A stretch of DNA of 64,000 nucleotides, taken from NCBI GenBank assembly GCA_945952585.1, contig CAMFII010000001.1, forward strand, positions 310,001-374,000, written 5' to 3'. The notes below the pieces were generated by a model. That model made no database searches and had not been told where the DNA came from. It worked only from the letters and a program-made list of their open reading frames with translations. How positions within the stretch are numbered: the stretch's first letter is position 1; the number at the start of each line of letters is the position of its first letter. Shown here piece after piece: positions 17,077-24,953 of this stretch. The position numbers were made by a program, and so were the translations under genes. Source of the stretch: an uncultured Rhodobacter sp. Its GTDB lineage: Bacteria > Pseudomonadota > Alphaproteobacteria > Rhodobacterales > Rhodobacteraceae.

Positions 17077-18453
17077 TTATGGTTCGAGTTCCGGCACAAG
17101 CCGGGCGGAGTGGGTTTCAAGCCAGCCTTCCAGCCAGCGGGTATGAACGTCGTTGGCCAGCACATCCGGATCGTCGGCCAGCGCCAGGAACAGCGGCTTG
17201 GTGGTGCGAAGGCCCTCGATCCGGGTTTCTTTGAGCGCGCGCACCAGACGCCGGATCGCCGCCTCGCGCGTCTCGCCATGGACGACCAGCTTGGCCAGGA
17301 GCGAATCGTAGAACGGCGGCACCGTGTAGCCGGAATAGAGCATCGACTCGAACCGCACGCCCGGCCCGCCGGGAACGCGCAGCGCGCTGACGGTTCCGGG
17401 GAAGGGCGCGAAATCGCGCGACGGATCCTCGGCGTTCAGTCGGACCTCGATCGCATGGCCGCGCACCGCGATGTCGCGCTGCTTCAGGCGCAGCGGCTCG
17501 CCCCCGGCGATGCGCAGGCCCTCGGCCACCAGATCAACCCCGGTGATCATCTCGGTCACCGGATGCTCGACCTGGATGCGGGTGTTCATCTCGATGAAGA
17601 AGAACTTGTCGGAGGCGTCGTCGTAGAGGAACTCGATCGTCCCGGCGCCGGAATAGCCGACCGCGCGGGTCAGCCGGACCGCGCTCTGGCACAACTCGTC
17701 GCGCACCCGGTCCGACAGCGCGCGCGAGGGTGCTTCTTCCCAGACCTTCTGGCGGCGGCGCTGCAGCGAGCATTCGCGCTCGAAGCAGTGGACGGCGTCC
17801 TGCCCGTCGCCCAGCACCTGCACCTCGATATGCCGGGCGCGGCTCACGACCTTTTCCATGTAGAGGCCGCCGTCACCGAAGGCCGCCAGCGCCTCGGCCG
17901 CAGCCTGCGGAAAGGCCGCCTCGAACTCGGCCAGGCTGTTGGCGATGCGGATGCCCCGCCCGCCGCCGCCCGCCGCCGCCTTGATCATCACCGGAAAGCC
18001 GGTCTCGATCAGGATATGCCGCGCCGCCTCGATATCCGCGACACGGCCCATCGAGCCGGGCACGACCGGCACGCCCGCCGCATGGGCGGCCGAGCGGGCG
18101 GCGACCTTGTCGCCCATCATGCGGATCGCCTCGGCCGAGGGGCCGACGAAGACGATCCCGGCCGTCGCGCAGGCTTCGGCGAAGCCGGCATTCTCGGCAA
18201 GGAAGCCATACCCAGGATGGATGCTGTCCGCCCCGGTCTCCTCCGCCGCCTTCAGGATCGCCGCGACGTTCAGGTAGCTTTGCTTCGCTGCCGGCGGGCC
18301 GATGTTCACCGCCTCGTCCGCGATCTGCACATGCAGGCTGTCGCGGTCGGCATCGGAGTAAACGGCAACGGTCGCGATGCCGAGATCCTTCGCCGCGCGG
18401 ATCACGCGCACGGCAATCTCTCCCCGGTTGGCGACCAGAAGCTTCTTCAGCAT
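17077..18453 (-). CDS. accC: Biotin carboxylase subunit
   Basis: A 458-residue biotin carboxylase starting MLKKLLVANRGEIAVRVIRA, with the ATP-grasp glycine loop AAAGGGGRGIRI (about 160-170) and the catalytic EMNTRIQVEHPVTE (about 290). It carboxylates the biotin on the carrier protein using ATP and bicarbonate. Length and motifs are complete. It shares TGATG with the carrier gene upstream. It is embedded among pxp genes, with no acetyl-CoA carboxyltransferase genes in view, so it probably serves this operon rather than general fatty acid synthesis. Confidence 0.94.
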   Translation of the reverse strand: MLKKLLVANRGEIAVRVIRAAKDLGIATVAVYSDADRDSLHVQIADEAVNIGPPAAKQSYLNVAAILKAAEETGADSIHPGYGFLAENAGFAEACATAGIVFVGPSAEAIRMMGDKVAARSAAHAAGVPVVPGSMGRVADIEAARHILIETGFPVMIKAAAGGGGRGIRIANSLAEFEAAFPQAAAEALAAFGDGGLYMEKVVSRARHIEVQVLGDGQDAVHCFERECSLQRRRQKVWEEAPSRALSDRVRDELCQSAVRLTRAVGYSGAGTIEFLYDDASDKFFFIEMNTRIQVEHPVTEMITGVDLVAEGLRIAGGEPLRLKQRDIAVRGHAIEVRLNAEDPSRDFAPFPGTVSALRVPGGPGVRFESMLYSGYTVPPFYDSLLAKLVVHGETREAAIRRLVRALKETRIEGLRTTKPLFLALADDPDVLANDVHTRWLEGWLETHSARLVPELEP

Positions 18454-18686
18454 CAGTCGACCTCGGCCAGCACCGCACCCGCCATCACGGGCTCTTCATT
18501 GTCGCAGGCGAAGCGGATGTTCGACCCCGCCACGTCGGCCTTCACCTCGTGGAAGGACTTCATCACCTCGATCAGACCGATCACGTCGCCGACCGCGACG
18601 GCATCGCCATCGGCCTTGAACGGCGGCTTGTCGGGGGCCGAGGCGCGGTAGAACGTGCCGGGCAAGGGGGAAAGAAGCTGGGCCAT
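18453..18686 (-). CDS. accB: Small biotin carboxyl carrier protein
   Basis: A 77-residue biotinyl-domain protein, about half the usual AccB length because it lacks the N-terminal linker region. It starts MAQLLSPLPGTFYRA. The biotinylation site is IEVMKSFHEV, with the lysine in place of the commoner AMKM context, and the matching second strand is NEEPVMAGAVLAEVD. ATG at 18686 is 10 bases after the pxpA stop; open reading continues upstream within pxpA but is not coding. It carries CO2 between the AccC encoded next to it and, presumably, the PxpC-type carboxyltransferase. Confidence 0.9.
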   Translation of the reverse strand: MAQLLSPLPGTFYRASAPDKPPFKADGDAVAVGDVIGLIEVMKSFHEVKADVAGSNIRFACDNEEPVMAGAVLAEVD

Positions 18687-18696
18687 GTCGTACCTC

Positions 18697-19422
18697 TCAG
18701 ATCGTGTAGGGCTGGACCGCCGCCCTGACCGCGCGGGCGATGTCGAGTGCGTTCGGCGTGTCGGAGTGAATGCAGATGGAGTCGCAGCGCACCGGGATGT
18801 CGGATCCGTCGATCGCGGTGCCCTTGCCTTCGCGGATGGCACGGACGCAGCGCGCGGCCATCAGGTCGGGATCCTTCGCGTCGTGTTCGCGGGTGACGAT
18901 CAGGCTGCCGTCGGGGCGGTAGTCGAGATCGGCATAGAACTCGGCCACGAAGCCGTGCCCGCGCGCCGGATAGACCGTCTCGTGCAGCGTCCCGGTCATG
19001 CCCAGAAGCGGCACCTTGAAGACATCGGCCGCATCGCAGACGGCCTGCGCGATCTCGTCCTGCCGCGCGGCCATGCCGTAGAGGCTACCATGCGGCTTGA
19101 TGTGATTGAGCTCCACTCCCTCGGCCTTCAGGAAGCCGCAGAGCGCGCCGATCTGGTAGATCAAGCAGTTCGCCATCTCTTCCCGGCCCATCTTCATCTC
19201 GCGCCGGCCGAAGCCCTGCAGGTCGGGCAGCGACGGATGCGCACCCACCTTCACGCCGTGCTGCTTCGCGAGCCGGACGGTGGAACGCATGTGGTTGAAA
19301 TCGCTGGCATGAAAGCCGCAGGCCACATTGGCGATATGGATGTAGGGCATCATCCCCGCATCATCACCCATGCGATAGAGACCAAAGCTCTCGCCCATGT
19401 CACAGTTGACCGTGACAGGCAT
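18697..19422 (-). CDS. pxpA: PxpA-like LamB/YcsF family protein (5-oxoprolinase subunit A)
   Basis: A 241-residue LamB/YcsF protein, recognised from VNCDMGESFGLYRMGDD, VACGFHASD, GAHPSLPDLQGFGRREM and the histidine-rich NHIKPHGSLYG. In PxpABC this subunit performs the hydrolytic step on phosphorylated 5-oxoproline. I start at ATG 19422, behind GCGGGGGGT, which gives the usual short family N-terminus; a GTG at 19452 lacks a ribosome binding site. It is the first gene of pxpA-accB-accC-pxpB-pxpC. Its promoter faces the divergent LysR gene. Confidence 0.9.
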   Translation of the reverse strand: MPVTVNCDMGESFGLYRMGDDAGMMPYIHIANVACGFHASDFNHMRSTVRLAKQHGVKVGAHPSLPDLQGFGRREMKMGREEMANCLIYQIGALCGFLKAEGVELNHIKPHGSLYGMAARQDEIAQAVCDAADVFKVPLLGMTGTLHETVYPARGHGFVAEFYADLDYRPDGSLIVTREHDAKDPDLMAARCVRAIREGKGTAIDGSDIPVRCDSICIHSDTPNALDIARAVRAAVQPYTI

Positions 19423-19504
19423 GACACCCCCCGCAATGTTTTCGATTTTCACGAATGCTGGCGTGAGTCGGCTTCATTAGCAAATACGAAATTCTGCAAC
19501 ATGT

Positions 19505-19521
19505 TATCGAAAATTGTGATA
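19505..19521. promoter_or_regulatory. Candidate LysR-type operator (TATC-N9-GATA)
   Basis: TATC (19505-19508) and GATA (19518-19521) form an interrupted dyad with nine bases between, containing the ATC-N9-GAT pattern used by LysR-type regulators such as NodD. It lies in an unusually AT-rich patch (about 19475-19525) of the pxpA/LysR divergent gap, starting 27 bases upstream of the LysR start codon. The binding protein is inferred from position. Confidence 0.5.
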
Positions 19522-19531
19522 CGGAAGCTGC

Positions 19532-20437
19532 ATGTCCCTGACGCTCAAGCAGCTTCGCTATTTCATCGCCGCCGCCGAAACGGGGCAGATCAGCCATGCG
19601 GCGATGGAGATGAACATCTCGCAATCCGCCGTCACGGCGGGCATCCAGGGCCTCGAGGCGACGCTTGGGGTCAAGCTGCTCGCCCGGGGCGCGCAGGGGG
19701 TATCGGTCACGCCAGAAGGCGCGCGCTTCCTCAGCCGGGCGAAAGGGATCATGGCGGCGGTGGAGGATGCAACCCGTAGCCCGCTTGGCGAGGAGACGGC
19801 GATCACCGGCCGCCTGCGGCTGGGGGTCACCTACACCGTCGCGGGATATTTCATGGCCCGCCACTACGCCGCCTTCCGCCGAAGCTATCCGGGCATCACG
19901 CTGGAGCTTTCCGAGCTTCCGCGGGCTGCGATCGAGAACGCGCTCGCGACCGGCGGGCTCGACCTCGCGGTGCTCCTGACTTCGAACCTGGCCAATCACG
20001 AGGATCTGGATGCGGAAACCCTGTTCCGCTCCCGCCGTCGCCTATGGCTGCCGTCGGACCACGCGCTACTGCAGGCAGAAGAGGTGACGCTGCCGGACGT
20101 CGCCCGCGAGCCCTACATCATGCTGACGGTCGACGAGGCAAGCCGCACCGCCGGCCGCTACTGGGATGCCTATGGTTTGACGCCGGACGTGGTCTTTTCC
20201 ACCTCCTCGGTCGAGGCGGTGCGGTCGATGGTTGCGGCGGGGATGGGCGTGACAATCCTGTCCGACATGGTCTATCGCCCCTGGTCGCTGGAAGGGCAGC
20301 GGATCGAGCAACGCCTGCTGCGCGAAACCGTACCCTCGATGGACGTAGGCCTGACTTGGTCCCGTGCCCGGCCCTTGAGCGGGCCGGCGCAGATCTTCCG
20401 CGCCTTCCTGTCGGTCACGCTCGGCTCGGGCGGCTAA
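19532..20437 (+). CDS. LysR-family transcriptional regulator
   Basis: A 301-residue LysR-type regulator. The winged HTH is in residues 3-62 (MSLTLKQLRYFIAAAETG then SHAAMEMNISQSAVTAGIQG), followed by a periplasmic-binding-like effector domain. It is divergent from pxpA and is probably its activator or repressor, with the TATC-N9-GATA dyad as a likely site. It ends only seven bases before the convergent stop of the flavoenzyme gene. Its HTH is similar in layout to the partial LysR at the left edge, but the two are clearly different proteins. Confidence 0.93.
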   Translation: MSLTLKQLRYFIAAAETGQISHAAMEMNISQSAVTAGIQGLEATLGVKLLARGAQGVSVTPEGARFLSRAKGIMAAVEDATRSPLGEETAITGRLRLGVTYTVAGYFMARHYAAFRRSYPGITLELSELPRAAIENALATGGLDLAVLLTSNLANHEDLDAETLFRSRRRLWLPSDHALLQAEEVTLPDVAREPYIMLTVDEASRTAGRYWDAYGLTPDVVFSTSSVEAVRSMVAAGMGVTILSDMVYRPWSLEGQRIEQRLLRETVPSMDVGLTWSRARPLSGPAQIFRAFLSVTLGSGG

Positions 20438-20444
20438 CTGCTGC

Positions 20445-22901
20445 TCAGGCGCGGACCCGCTCGCTTTTCGGATCGTAGAAGGGGGCGAGGGACACGGTCG
20501 CCGAATGGCGCCGGTCCCCGATCTCGACCTCGAAGGCGGTCGATTTCAGATAGTCGGCGGTGACGCCCTCTGCCCGCTCGATGACGGCAAGCCCGACCGA
20601 GGCGCCGAGCGTGTGGCCATAGGCCCCGGCGCGGACGTAACCGACCGGCTGCCCATCCACGTAGAGCGGCTCGAGCCCGCGCAGAAGCGGTTCGGGATCT
20701 TCGAGCTTCACCGCGACGAGGCGCTTGGTCAGTACCCCCGCCGCCTTCTGCCCGGCCAGACGTTCGCGGCCGATGAAGTCCTTGGAAAGATCGACGACGA
20801 AGCCCAGACCCATTTCAAGCGGCGTATCGGTATTGTCGATGTCGACCCCGTAGTCGCGATAGCCCTTTTCCAGTCGCAGGCTGTCCAATGCCATCAGCCC
20901 GCAATGGACGCAGTCGATGCCCTGCGCCTCGATCCCAGCGACCAGCGCGTCGTAGACGTTAAGGCTCTGCTCGGCCGGGATGTAAAGCTCGTAGCCAAGC
21001 TCACCCATGTAGGTCACGCGGACGATCCTCAGCCGGGCATAGCCGATCTCGACCCAGGCGGAACCACGGAAGGGCAGCGCTTCGGTCGACAGGTCGGCGC
21101 CCGTGATCGCGGCGAGAACCTCGCGCGACTTCGGGCCCTGCAGTGACAGGATGGTAAAGGCCGAGGTCACGTCGGTCACCGCGCAGAACTCGTCCGGCCG
21201 GGTATGCCGGCGCAGCCAGGACGGGGTGATGCGCTGTAGCACGTCACCGGTGACAAGCAGAAACTCTTCCTCGCCCGTCCGGGTGATGGTGAGGTCGGAC
21301 AGGATGCCACCCTGCGGGTTCAGCCATTGGGTGTAGACGTTGGTCCCGACCGGGACCGAGACGTTGTTCGCGCTGACCCGGTTCAGCACCGCCTCGGCAT
21401 CGCGGCCCTGCACGATGAACTTGCCCATGAAGGTCTTGTCGAACAGCCCCAGGCTTTCGCGGGTCGCCCGGTGCTCGGTGGCGGACAGGTGGAACCAGTC
21501 CTGCCGGCCGAACTCATAGGCGACCTTGGGCTGCGGACCGTCGGGCGCGAACCAGTAGGGCATCTCCCAGCCGGAAAGCGAAACGAAATAGGCGCCCTTC
21601 GCCGCGTAGCGGTCGTGCAGCGGCAGGCGCCGCGCGCCCCGCGCGCGCTTGTGCTTGAAGTTCGGCAACGTGGAGTTGGTGAAGCCGTAGGACAGCGCAT
21701 CCGGCAGCCGGTCGAGAAGGTAGTGCCGGACTGATTCATGCGTTCCCAAGCGCGACGGCAGCAGGGCGGTGATATCCTGGCTGGCATTGCCATGGACAAT
21801 CTCTTCCGCCACCAGCGCGCCCACACCGCCACCCATGAGGATGCCGAGCGAGTTCAGACCGGTCGCAAGGTAAAGGCCCTGCACCTCGGGCGTCTCGCCG
21901 ACGAGGAACTTCCCGTCGGGGGTGAAACTTTCAGGCCCGCAGAAAAATGTCTTGATCCCGGCCTTCTCCATCGCCGGGAACCGGCGGAAGGCATGTTCAA
22001 GATGCGGGGTCATCCGGTCCCAGTCAGGTGGAAGGGTGGAAAAGCTTGCATCGCCGGGGATCCCCTTGGGCATCCAGGCTGCGGCGTCTGGCTCGAACAG
22101 GCCGAAAAGCAGCCCGCCGCCTTCCTCTCGCACATAGGCATAGCTTTCCGGATCTTCGACGACCGGCAGATCGCGATGCACGCCCTCCATCGGCTCGGTC
22201 AGCAGATAGTAGTGCTCCAGCGCCTGCAGCGGCACCGAAACGCCGATCTTCGCCCCGATCTGGCGCGACCACATGCCGGCCGCCAGGACCACCACGTCCG
22301 ACCGGATCGTGCCCTGCGGCGTGACTACCCCGCGCACCCGGCCGCGTTCGACCAGGATGTCGGTGACCGGGCAGCCTTCGACGATCTGGACCCCACGCTT
22401 CCGCGCGCCCGCTGCCAGCGCCATGGTCACGTCGACCGGATTGGCGCGCCCGTCCGTCGGCGACCAGATCGCCGACAGCATCCCCTCGGTCTCGACCAGC
22501 GGAAACATCGCCTTCACTTCGGCGGGCGAGACCTCGTGCTTCTCGTGACCCATGAGGCGCATGAACGCGATCTCGCGCTGCTGCGCCTCGCGGCGGGTGG
22601 GCGTGGTCGCGACATGCAGATGGCCGCAGGCACGGAAGCCGGTAGAGACGCCGGTCTCGGCTTCCAGCCGGGTATAGAGGTCGCGCGAATGGCGGAAGGC
22701 CCAGCTCAGCGTCTCGCTGAACATCCCGGCCGAGGCGATCAGGCCGGCCGCATGCCAGGTCGTGCCTGAGGTCAGCTTGTCCCGCTCCAGCACCAGAACA
22801 TCCGTCCAACCCTGGGCCGCGAGGTGGTAGGCGGTGGACGTTCCGATGACCCCGCCACCGATGACGATGGCTTGGGCGTGAGTAGGCAGAGCGACGGGCA
22901 T
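20445..22901 (-). CDS. Sarcosine/dimethylglycine dehydrogenase-type FAD enzyme with GcvT-like folate domain
   Basis: An 818-residue two-domain flavoenzyme. Residues 1 to about 420 form a DAO/GlcD-type amine dehydrogenase with the FAD site AIVIGGGVIGTSTAYHLA. The TSGTTWHAAGL motif has His50 in the place of the 8-alpha-histidyl FAD attachment seen in dimethylglycine and sarcosine dehydrogenases. Residues from about 430 form an aminomethyltransferase (GcvT) domain ending in a beta-barrel, which would pass the released one-carbon unit to tetrahydrofolate. Likely substrates are sarcosine, dimethylglycine or another N-methyl amino acid. ATG at 22901 has AGGAG upstream. It follows the UgpC gene with a 91-base gap. 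The creatinase in this window makes sarcosine, giving a possible functional link. Confidence 0.9.
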   Translation of the reverse strand: MPVALPTHAQAIVIGGGVIGTSTAYHLAAQGWTDVLVLERDKLTSGTTWHAAGLIASAGMFSETLSWAFRHSRDLYTRLEAETGVSTGFRACGHLHVATTPTRREAQQREIAFMRLMGHEKHEVSPAEVKAMFPLVETEGMLSAIWSPTDGRANPVDVTMALAAGARKRGVQIVEGCPVTDILVERGRVRGVVTPQGTIRSDVVVLAAGMWSRQIGAKIGVSVPLQALEHYYLLTEPMEGVHRDLPVVEDPESYAYVREEGGGLLFGLFEPDAAAWMPKGIPGDASFSTLPPDWDRMTPHLEHAFRRFPAMEKAGIKTFFCGPESFTPDGKFLVGETPEVQGLYLATGLNSLGILMGGGVGALVAEEIVHGNASQDITALLPSRLGTHESVRHYLLDRLPDALSYGFTNSTLPNFKHKRARGARRLPLHDRYAAKGAYFVSLSGWEMPYWFAPDGPQPKVAYEFGRQDWFHLSATEHRATRESLGLFDKTFMGKFIVQGRDAEAVLNRVSANNVSVPVGTNVYTQWLNPQGGILSDLTITRTGEEEFLLVTGDVLQRITPSWLRRHTRPDEFCAVTDVTSAFTILSLQGPKSREVLAAITGADLSTEALPFRGSAWVEIGYARLRIVRVTYMGELGYELYIPAEQSLNVYDALVAGIEAQGIDCVHCGLMALDSLRLEKGYRDYGVDIDNTDTPLEMGLGFVVDLSKDFIGRERLAGQKAAGVLTKRLVAVKLEDPEPLLRGLEPLYVDGQPVGYVRAGAYGHTLGASVGLAVIERAEGVTADYLKSTAFEVEIGDRRHSATVSLAPFYDPKSERVRA

Positions 22902-22992
22902 GGAGACTCCTGATGGTCCGCGTGAGTTGTCCCGACGCTATGCCCCGTTCCAAAGGAAAGGCAAGGAACCCGCATTTCGCCCGGCAGACCGC

Positions 22993-24054
22993 TCAGCGCA
23001 GCCGGTGACCCTTTTCCCCGGCTTCGAAGACCAGCGCATCGGCGGGATCAAAGCTCAGTCCGGTCGCCGATCCGGTTTTCAGATCCGCTGTGCCGCCGGT
23101 TTCCACCACCAGTTTCTCGCCGGTCGGCGCCGAGAGATGGGCATAGGTCACCCCGCCGAGGGCTTCCACGATCTCGATGCGGTGACTGTCGCCCGGAACG
23201 AGGCGAAGCGCTTGCGGCCGCACCCCGACCACCACCCGTGCGCCCGGCGCAGGCAGGGCGACATCGGTCGATAGCATCCCGGCAAGGCCCGGTACGTTGC
23301 ACTGGCCCTTTCCGGTCACTTCGGCAGCGCAGAAGTTCATGGCCGGGCTGCCGATGAAGCCCGCGACGAAGCGGTTGTCGGGATCGCGGTAAAGGTCGAG
23401 CGGCCTGCCCACCTGCTCGACCCGCCCTGCACGCAGGACGACGATCTTGTCAGCCAGGGTCATCGCCTCGACCTGGTCATGGGTAACATAGACCATGGTC
23501 GCCCCGATCTCGCGGTGAAGCCGGGCGATCTCGACCCGCATTTCCACCCGCAGTTCGGCGTCGAGGTTCGACAGCGGTTCGTCGAACAGGAACACCTCGG
23601 GTCCGCGGACGATGGCCCGGCCGATGGCGACACGCTGGCGCTGCCCGCCCGACAGCGCCTTTGGCTTGCGCTGCAGGAGTTGGTCGAGCTTGAGGATACG
23701 CGCAGCCTCGGCCACCTTGCGGTCGATCTCGGCGCGCGGGTGGCCGGTCATCTTGAGACCGAAGCCCATGTTTTCGGCCACGGTCATGTGCGGGTAAAGC
23801 GCGTAGGTCTGGAACACCATCGCGACACCACGCTCGGAAGGATCCATCCGCGTCACGTCGCGCGAGCCTATGCGGATCGTGCCGTCGCTGGTCTCCTCCA
23901 GACCGGCGATCATCCGCAGCAGGGTGGACTTGCCGCATCCCGACGGGCCGACGAAGACGCAGAACTCGCCTTCCTCGATCTTCAGGTCGACCCCGTGGAT
24001 CACCTGAACTTCGCCATAGCGCTTGACCACCCTGTCCAGCGTCACCCCTGCCAT
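22993..24054 (-). CDS. MalK/UgpC-type sugar ABC transporter ATP-binding protein
   Basis: A 353-residue ATPase with Walker A GPSGCGKST, signature ALSGGQRQRVAIGRA, Walker B FLFDEPLSNLDAELR and a C-terminal TOBE/OB regulatory region from about 240. All are typical of MalK/UgpC ATPases that serve MalFG-type permeases. It is transcribed leftward 15 bases after the IclR regulator, away from the binding protein and permeases encoded rightward. No other ATPase gene lies with those permeases, so it very probably powers them. Confidence 0.93.
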   Translation of the reverse strand: MAGVTLDRVVKRYGEVQVIHGVDLKIEEGEFCVFVGPSGCGKSTLLRMIAGLEETSDGTIRIGSRDVTRMDPSERGVAMVFQTYALYPHMTVAENMGFGLKMTGHPRAEIDRKVAEAARILKLDQLLQRKPKALSGGQRQRVAIGRAIVRGPEVFLFDEPLSNLDAELRVEMRVEIARLHREIGATMVYVTHDQVEAMTLADKIVVLRAGRVEQVGRPLDLYRDPDNRFVAGFIGSPAMNFCAAEVTGKGQCNVPGLAGMLSTDVALPAPGARVVVGVRPQALRLVPGDSHRIEIVEALGGVTYAHLSAPTGEKLVVETGGTADLKTGSATGLSFDPADALVFEAGEKGHRLR

Positions 24055-24069
24055 GCGTCCCCTCCCCCC

Positions 24070-24855
24070 TTATCCCTGTTCCGGAAAGCGCCAATCCTCG
24101 GCCACGGCCGCGATGCGCGTTGCGATGTCCTTGAGCCGCCCGGCCTGCGCCTCGAGAGCCGCAAGGCTGGTCCGGGCGGTGGTCGATGTTACCGAGATCG
24201 CGCCGATTGCCCGGCCATTCCGCGTCAGGATCGGAACGGCGCAGCAGATGATTCCCGGCTCGTGCTCTTCCCGGTCGAACGCGTGGCCGCGGTCCCGAAT
24301 CGCGGCCAGCTCGGCCTTGAGCTTTTCTGGGGTGTCGAGCGTTTCGGGCGTGAACTGGTGAAAGCTCTGCCGCGCGATGACGGCCTCGAGCCCGCCCTCG
24401 TCGAGATAAGCCAGCATCGCCTTGCCCACCCCGGTGCAATAGGCAGGCCCGACCTTCCCGGCGCTTGAGAACATCTCGACCGGCTTGCTGGCGTTGCGCT
24501 TGTCGACGTACAGAACCTGCCCGTGATCGAGCTGGGCGAGGTGGATCGTCTCGCCGGTTTCTTCCGCCAATTCATCAAGATACGGCCGCGCCAGCGGCGC
24601 AAGCGACGAGGTGGACCAGGCGGCATGGGCCAGACGGACCAGCCGCAGCCCCAGGGCATAGGTGCCCCGATCATCGTCATAGGCCAGCATTCCCTGATGC
24701 GTCAGCGTCTGAAGCAGGCGGTACAGGGTAGCCTTCGGGTAGGACGATCCGACCTGGAGATCGGAAAAGCGCACCGGTCGCCCGCGTGCCGCGACCATGT
24801 CGAGCACATCCAGCGCCTTGCCGACCGTTCCATCCGCCACAGCGTCCGAAGACAT
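24070..24855 (-). CDS. IclR-family transcriptional regulator
   Basis: A 261-residue IclR protein. The N-terminal winged HTH (about 10-70) includes VGSSYPKATLYRLLQTL, and the C-terminal GAF-like effector domain contains GVGKAMLAYLDEGGL and the family-typical CCAVPILTRNGRAIGAISVT. It starts at ATG 24855, with GGGAGG upstream. It is divergent from the galactoside transport/catabolic operon and cotranscribed with the ATPase, so it is the likely repressor, with a galactose-derived metabolite as the plausible effector. Confidence 0.93.
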   Translation of the reverse strand: MSSDAVADGTVGKALDVLDMVAARGRPVRFSDLQVGSSYPKATLYRLLQTLTHQGMLAYDDDRGTYALGLRLVRLAHAAWSTSSLAPLARPYLDELAEETGETIHLAQLDHGQVLYVDKRNASKPVEMFSSAGKVGPAYCTGVGKAMLAYLDEGGLEAVIARQSFHQFTPETLDTPEKLKAELAAIRDRGHAFDREEHEPGIICCAVPILTRNGRAIGAISVTSTTARTSLAALEAQAGRLKDIATRIAAVAEDWRFPEQG

Positions 24856-24872
24856 TGCCTCGTTCCTCCCTG

Positions 24873-24901
24873 TTGACAGCTGTAACTGTACCGCGCATAG
24901 T
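24873..24901 (+). promoter_or_regulatory. Candidate sigma-70 promoter for the galactoside operon
   Basis: TTGACA (24873-24878) and CATAGT (24896-24901) are 17 bases apart, a perfect -35 and a four-of-six -10. This predicts transcription from about 24908 toward the binding-protein gene at 24954. Confidence 0.6.
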
Positions 24902-24920
24902 TTTCAATATTCAAGACTTA

Positions 24921-24937
24921 GTTTCACATAATGGAAC
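24921..24937. promoter_or_regulatory. Candidate IclR operator
   Basis: GTTTC (24921-24925) and GGAAC (24933-24937) make an imperfect inverted repeat around seven bases. It resembles the TTTC/GAAA-type half sites of IclR regulators and sits just downstream of the predicted transcription start, a repressor position. A ribosome binding site GGGAGGGAG follows at about 24942. Confidence 0.45.
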
Positions 24938-24953
24938 CACAGGGAGGGAGACC

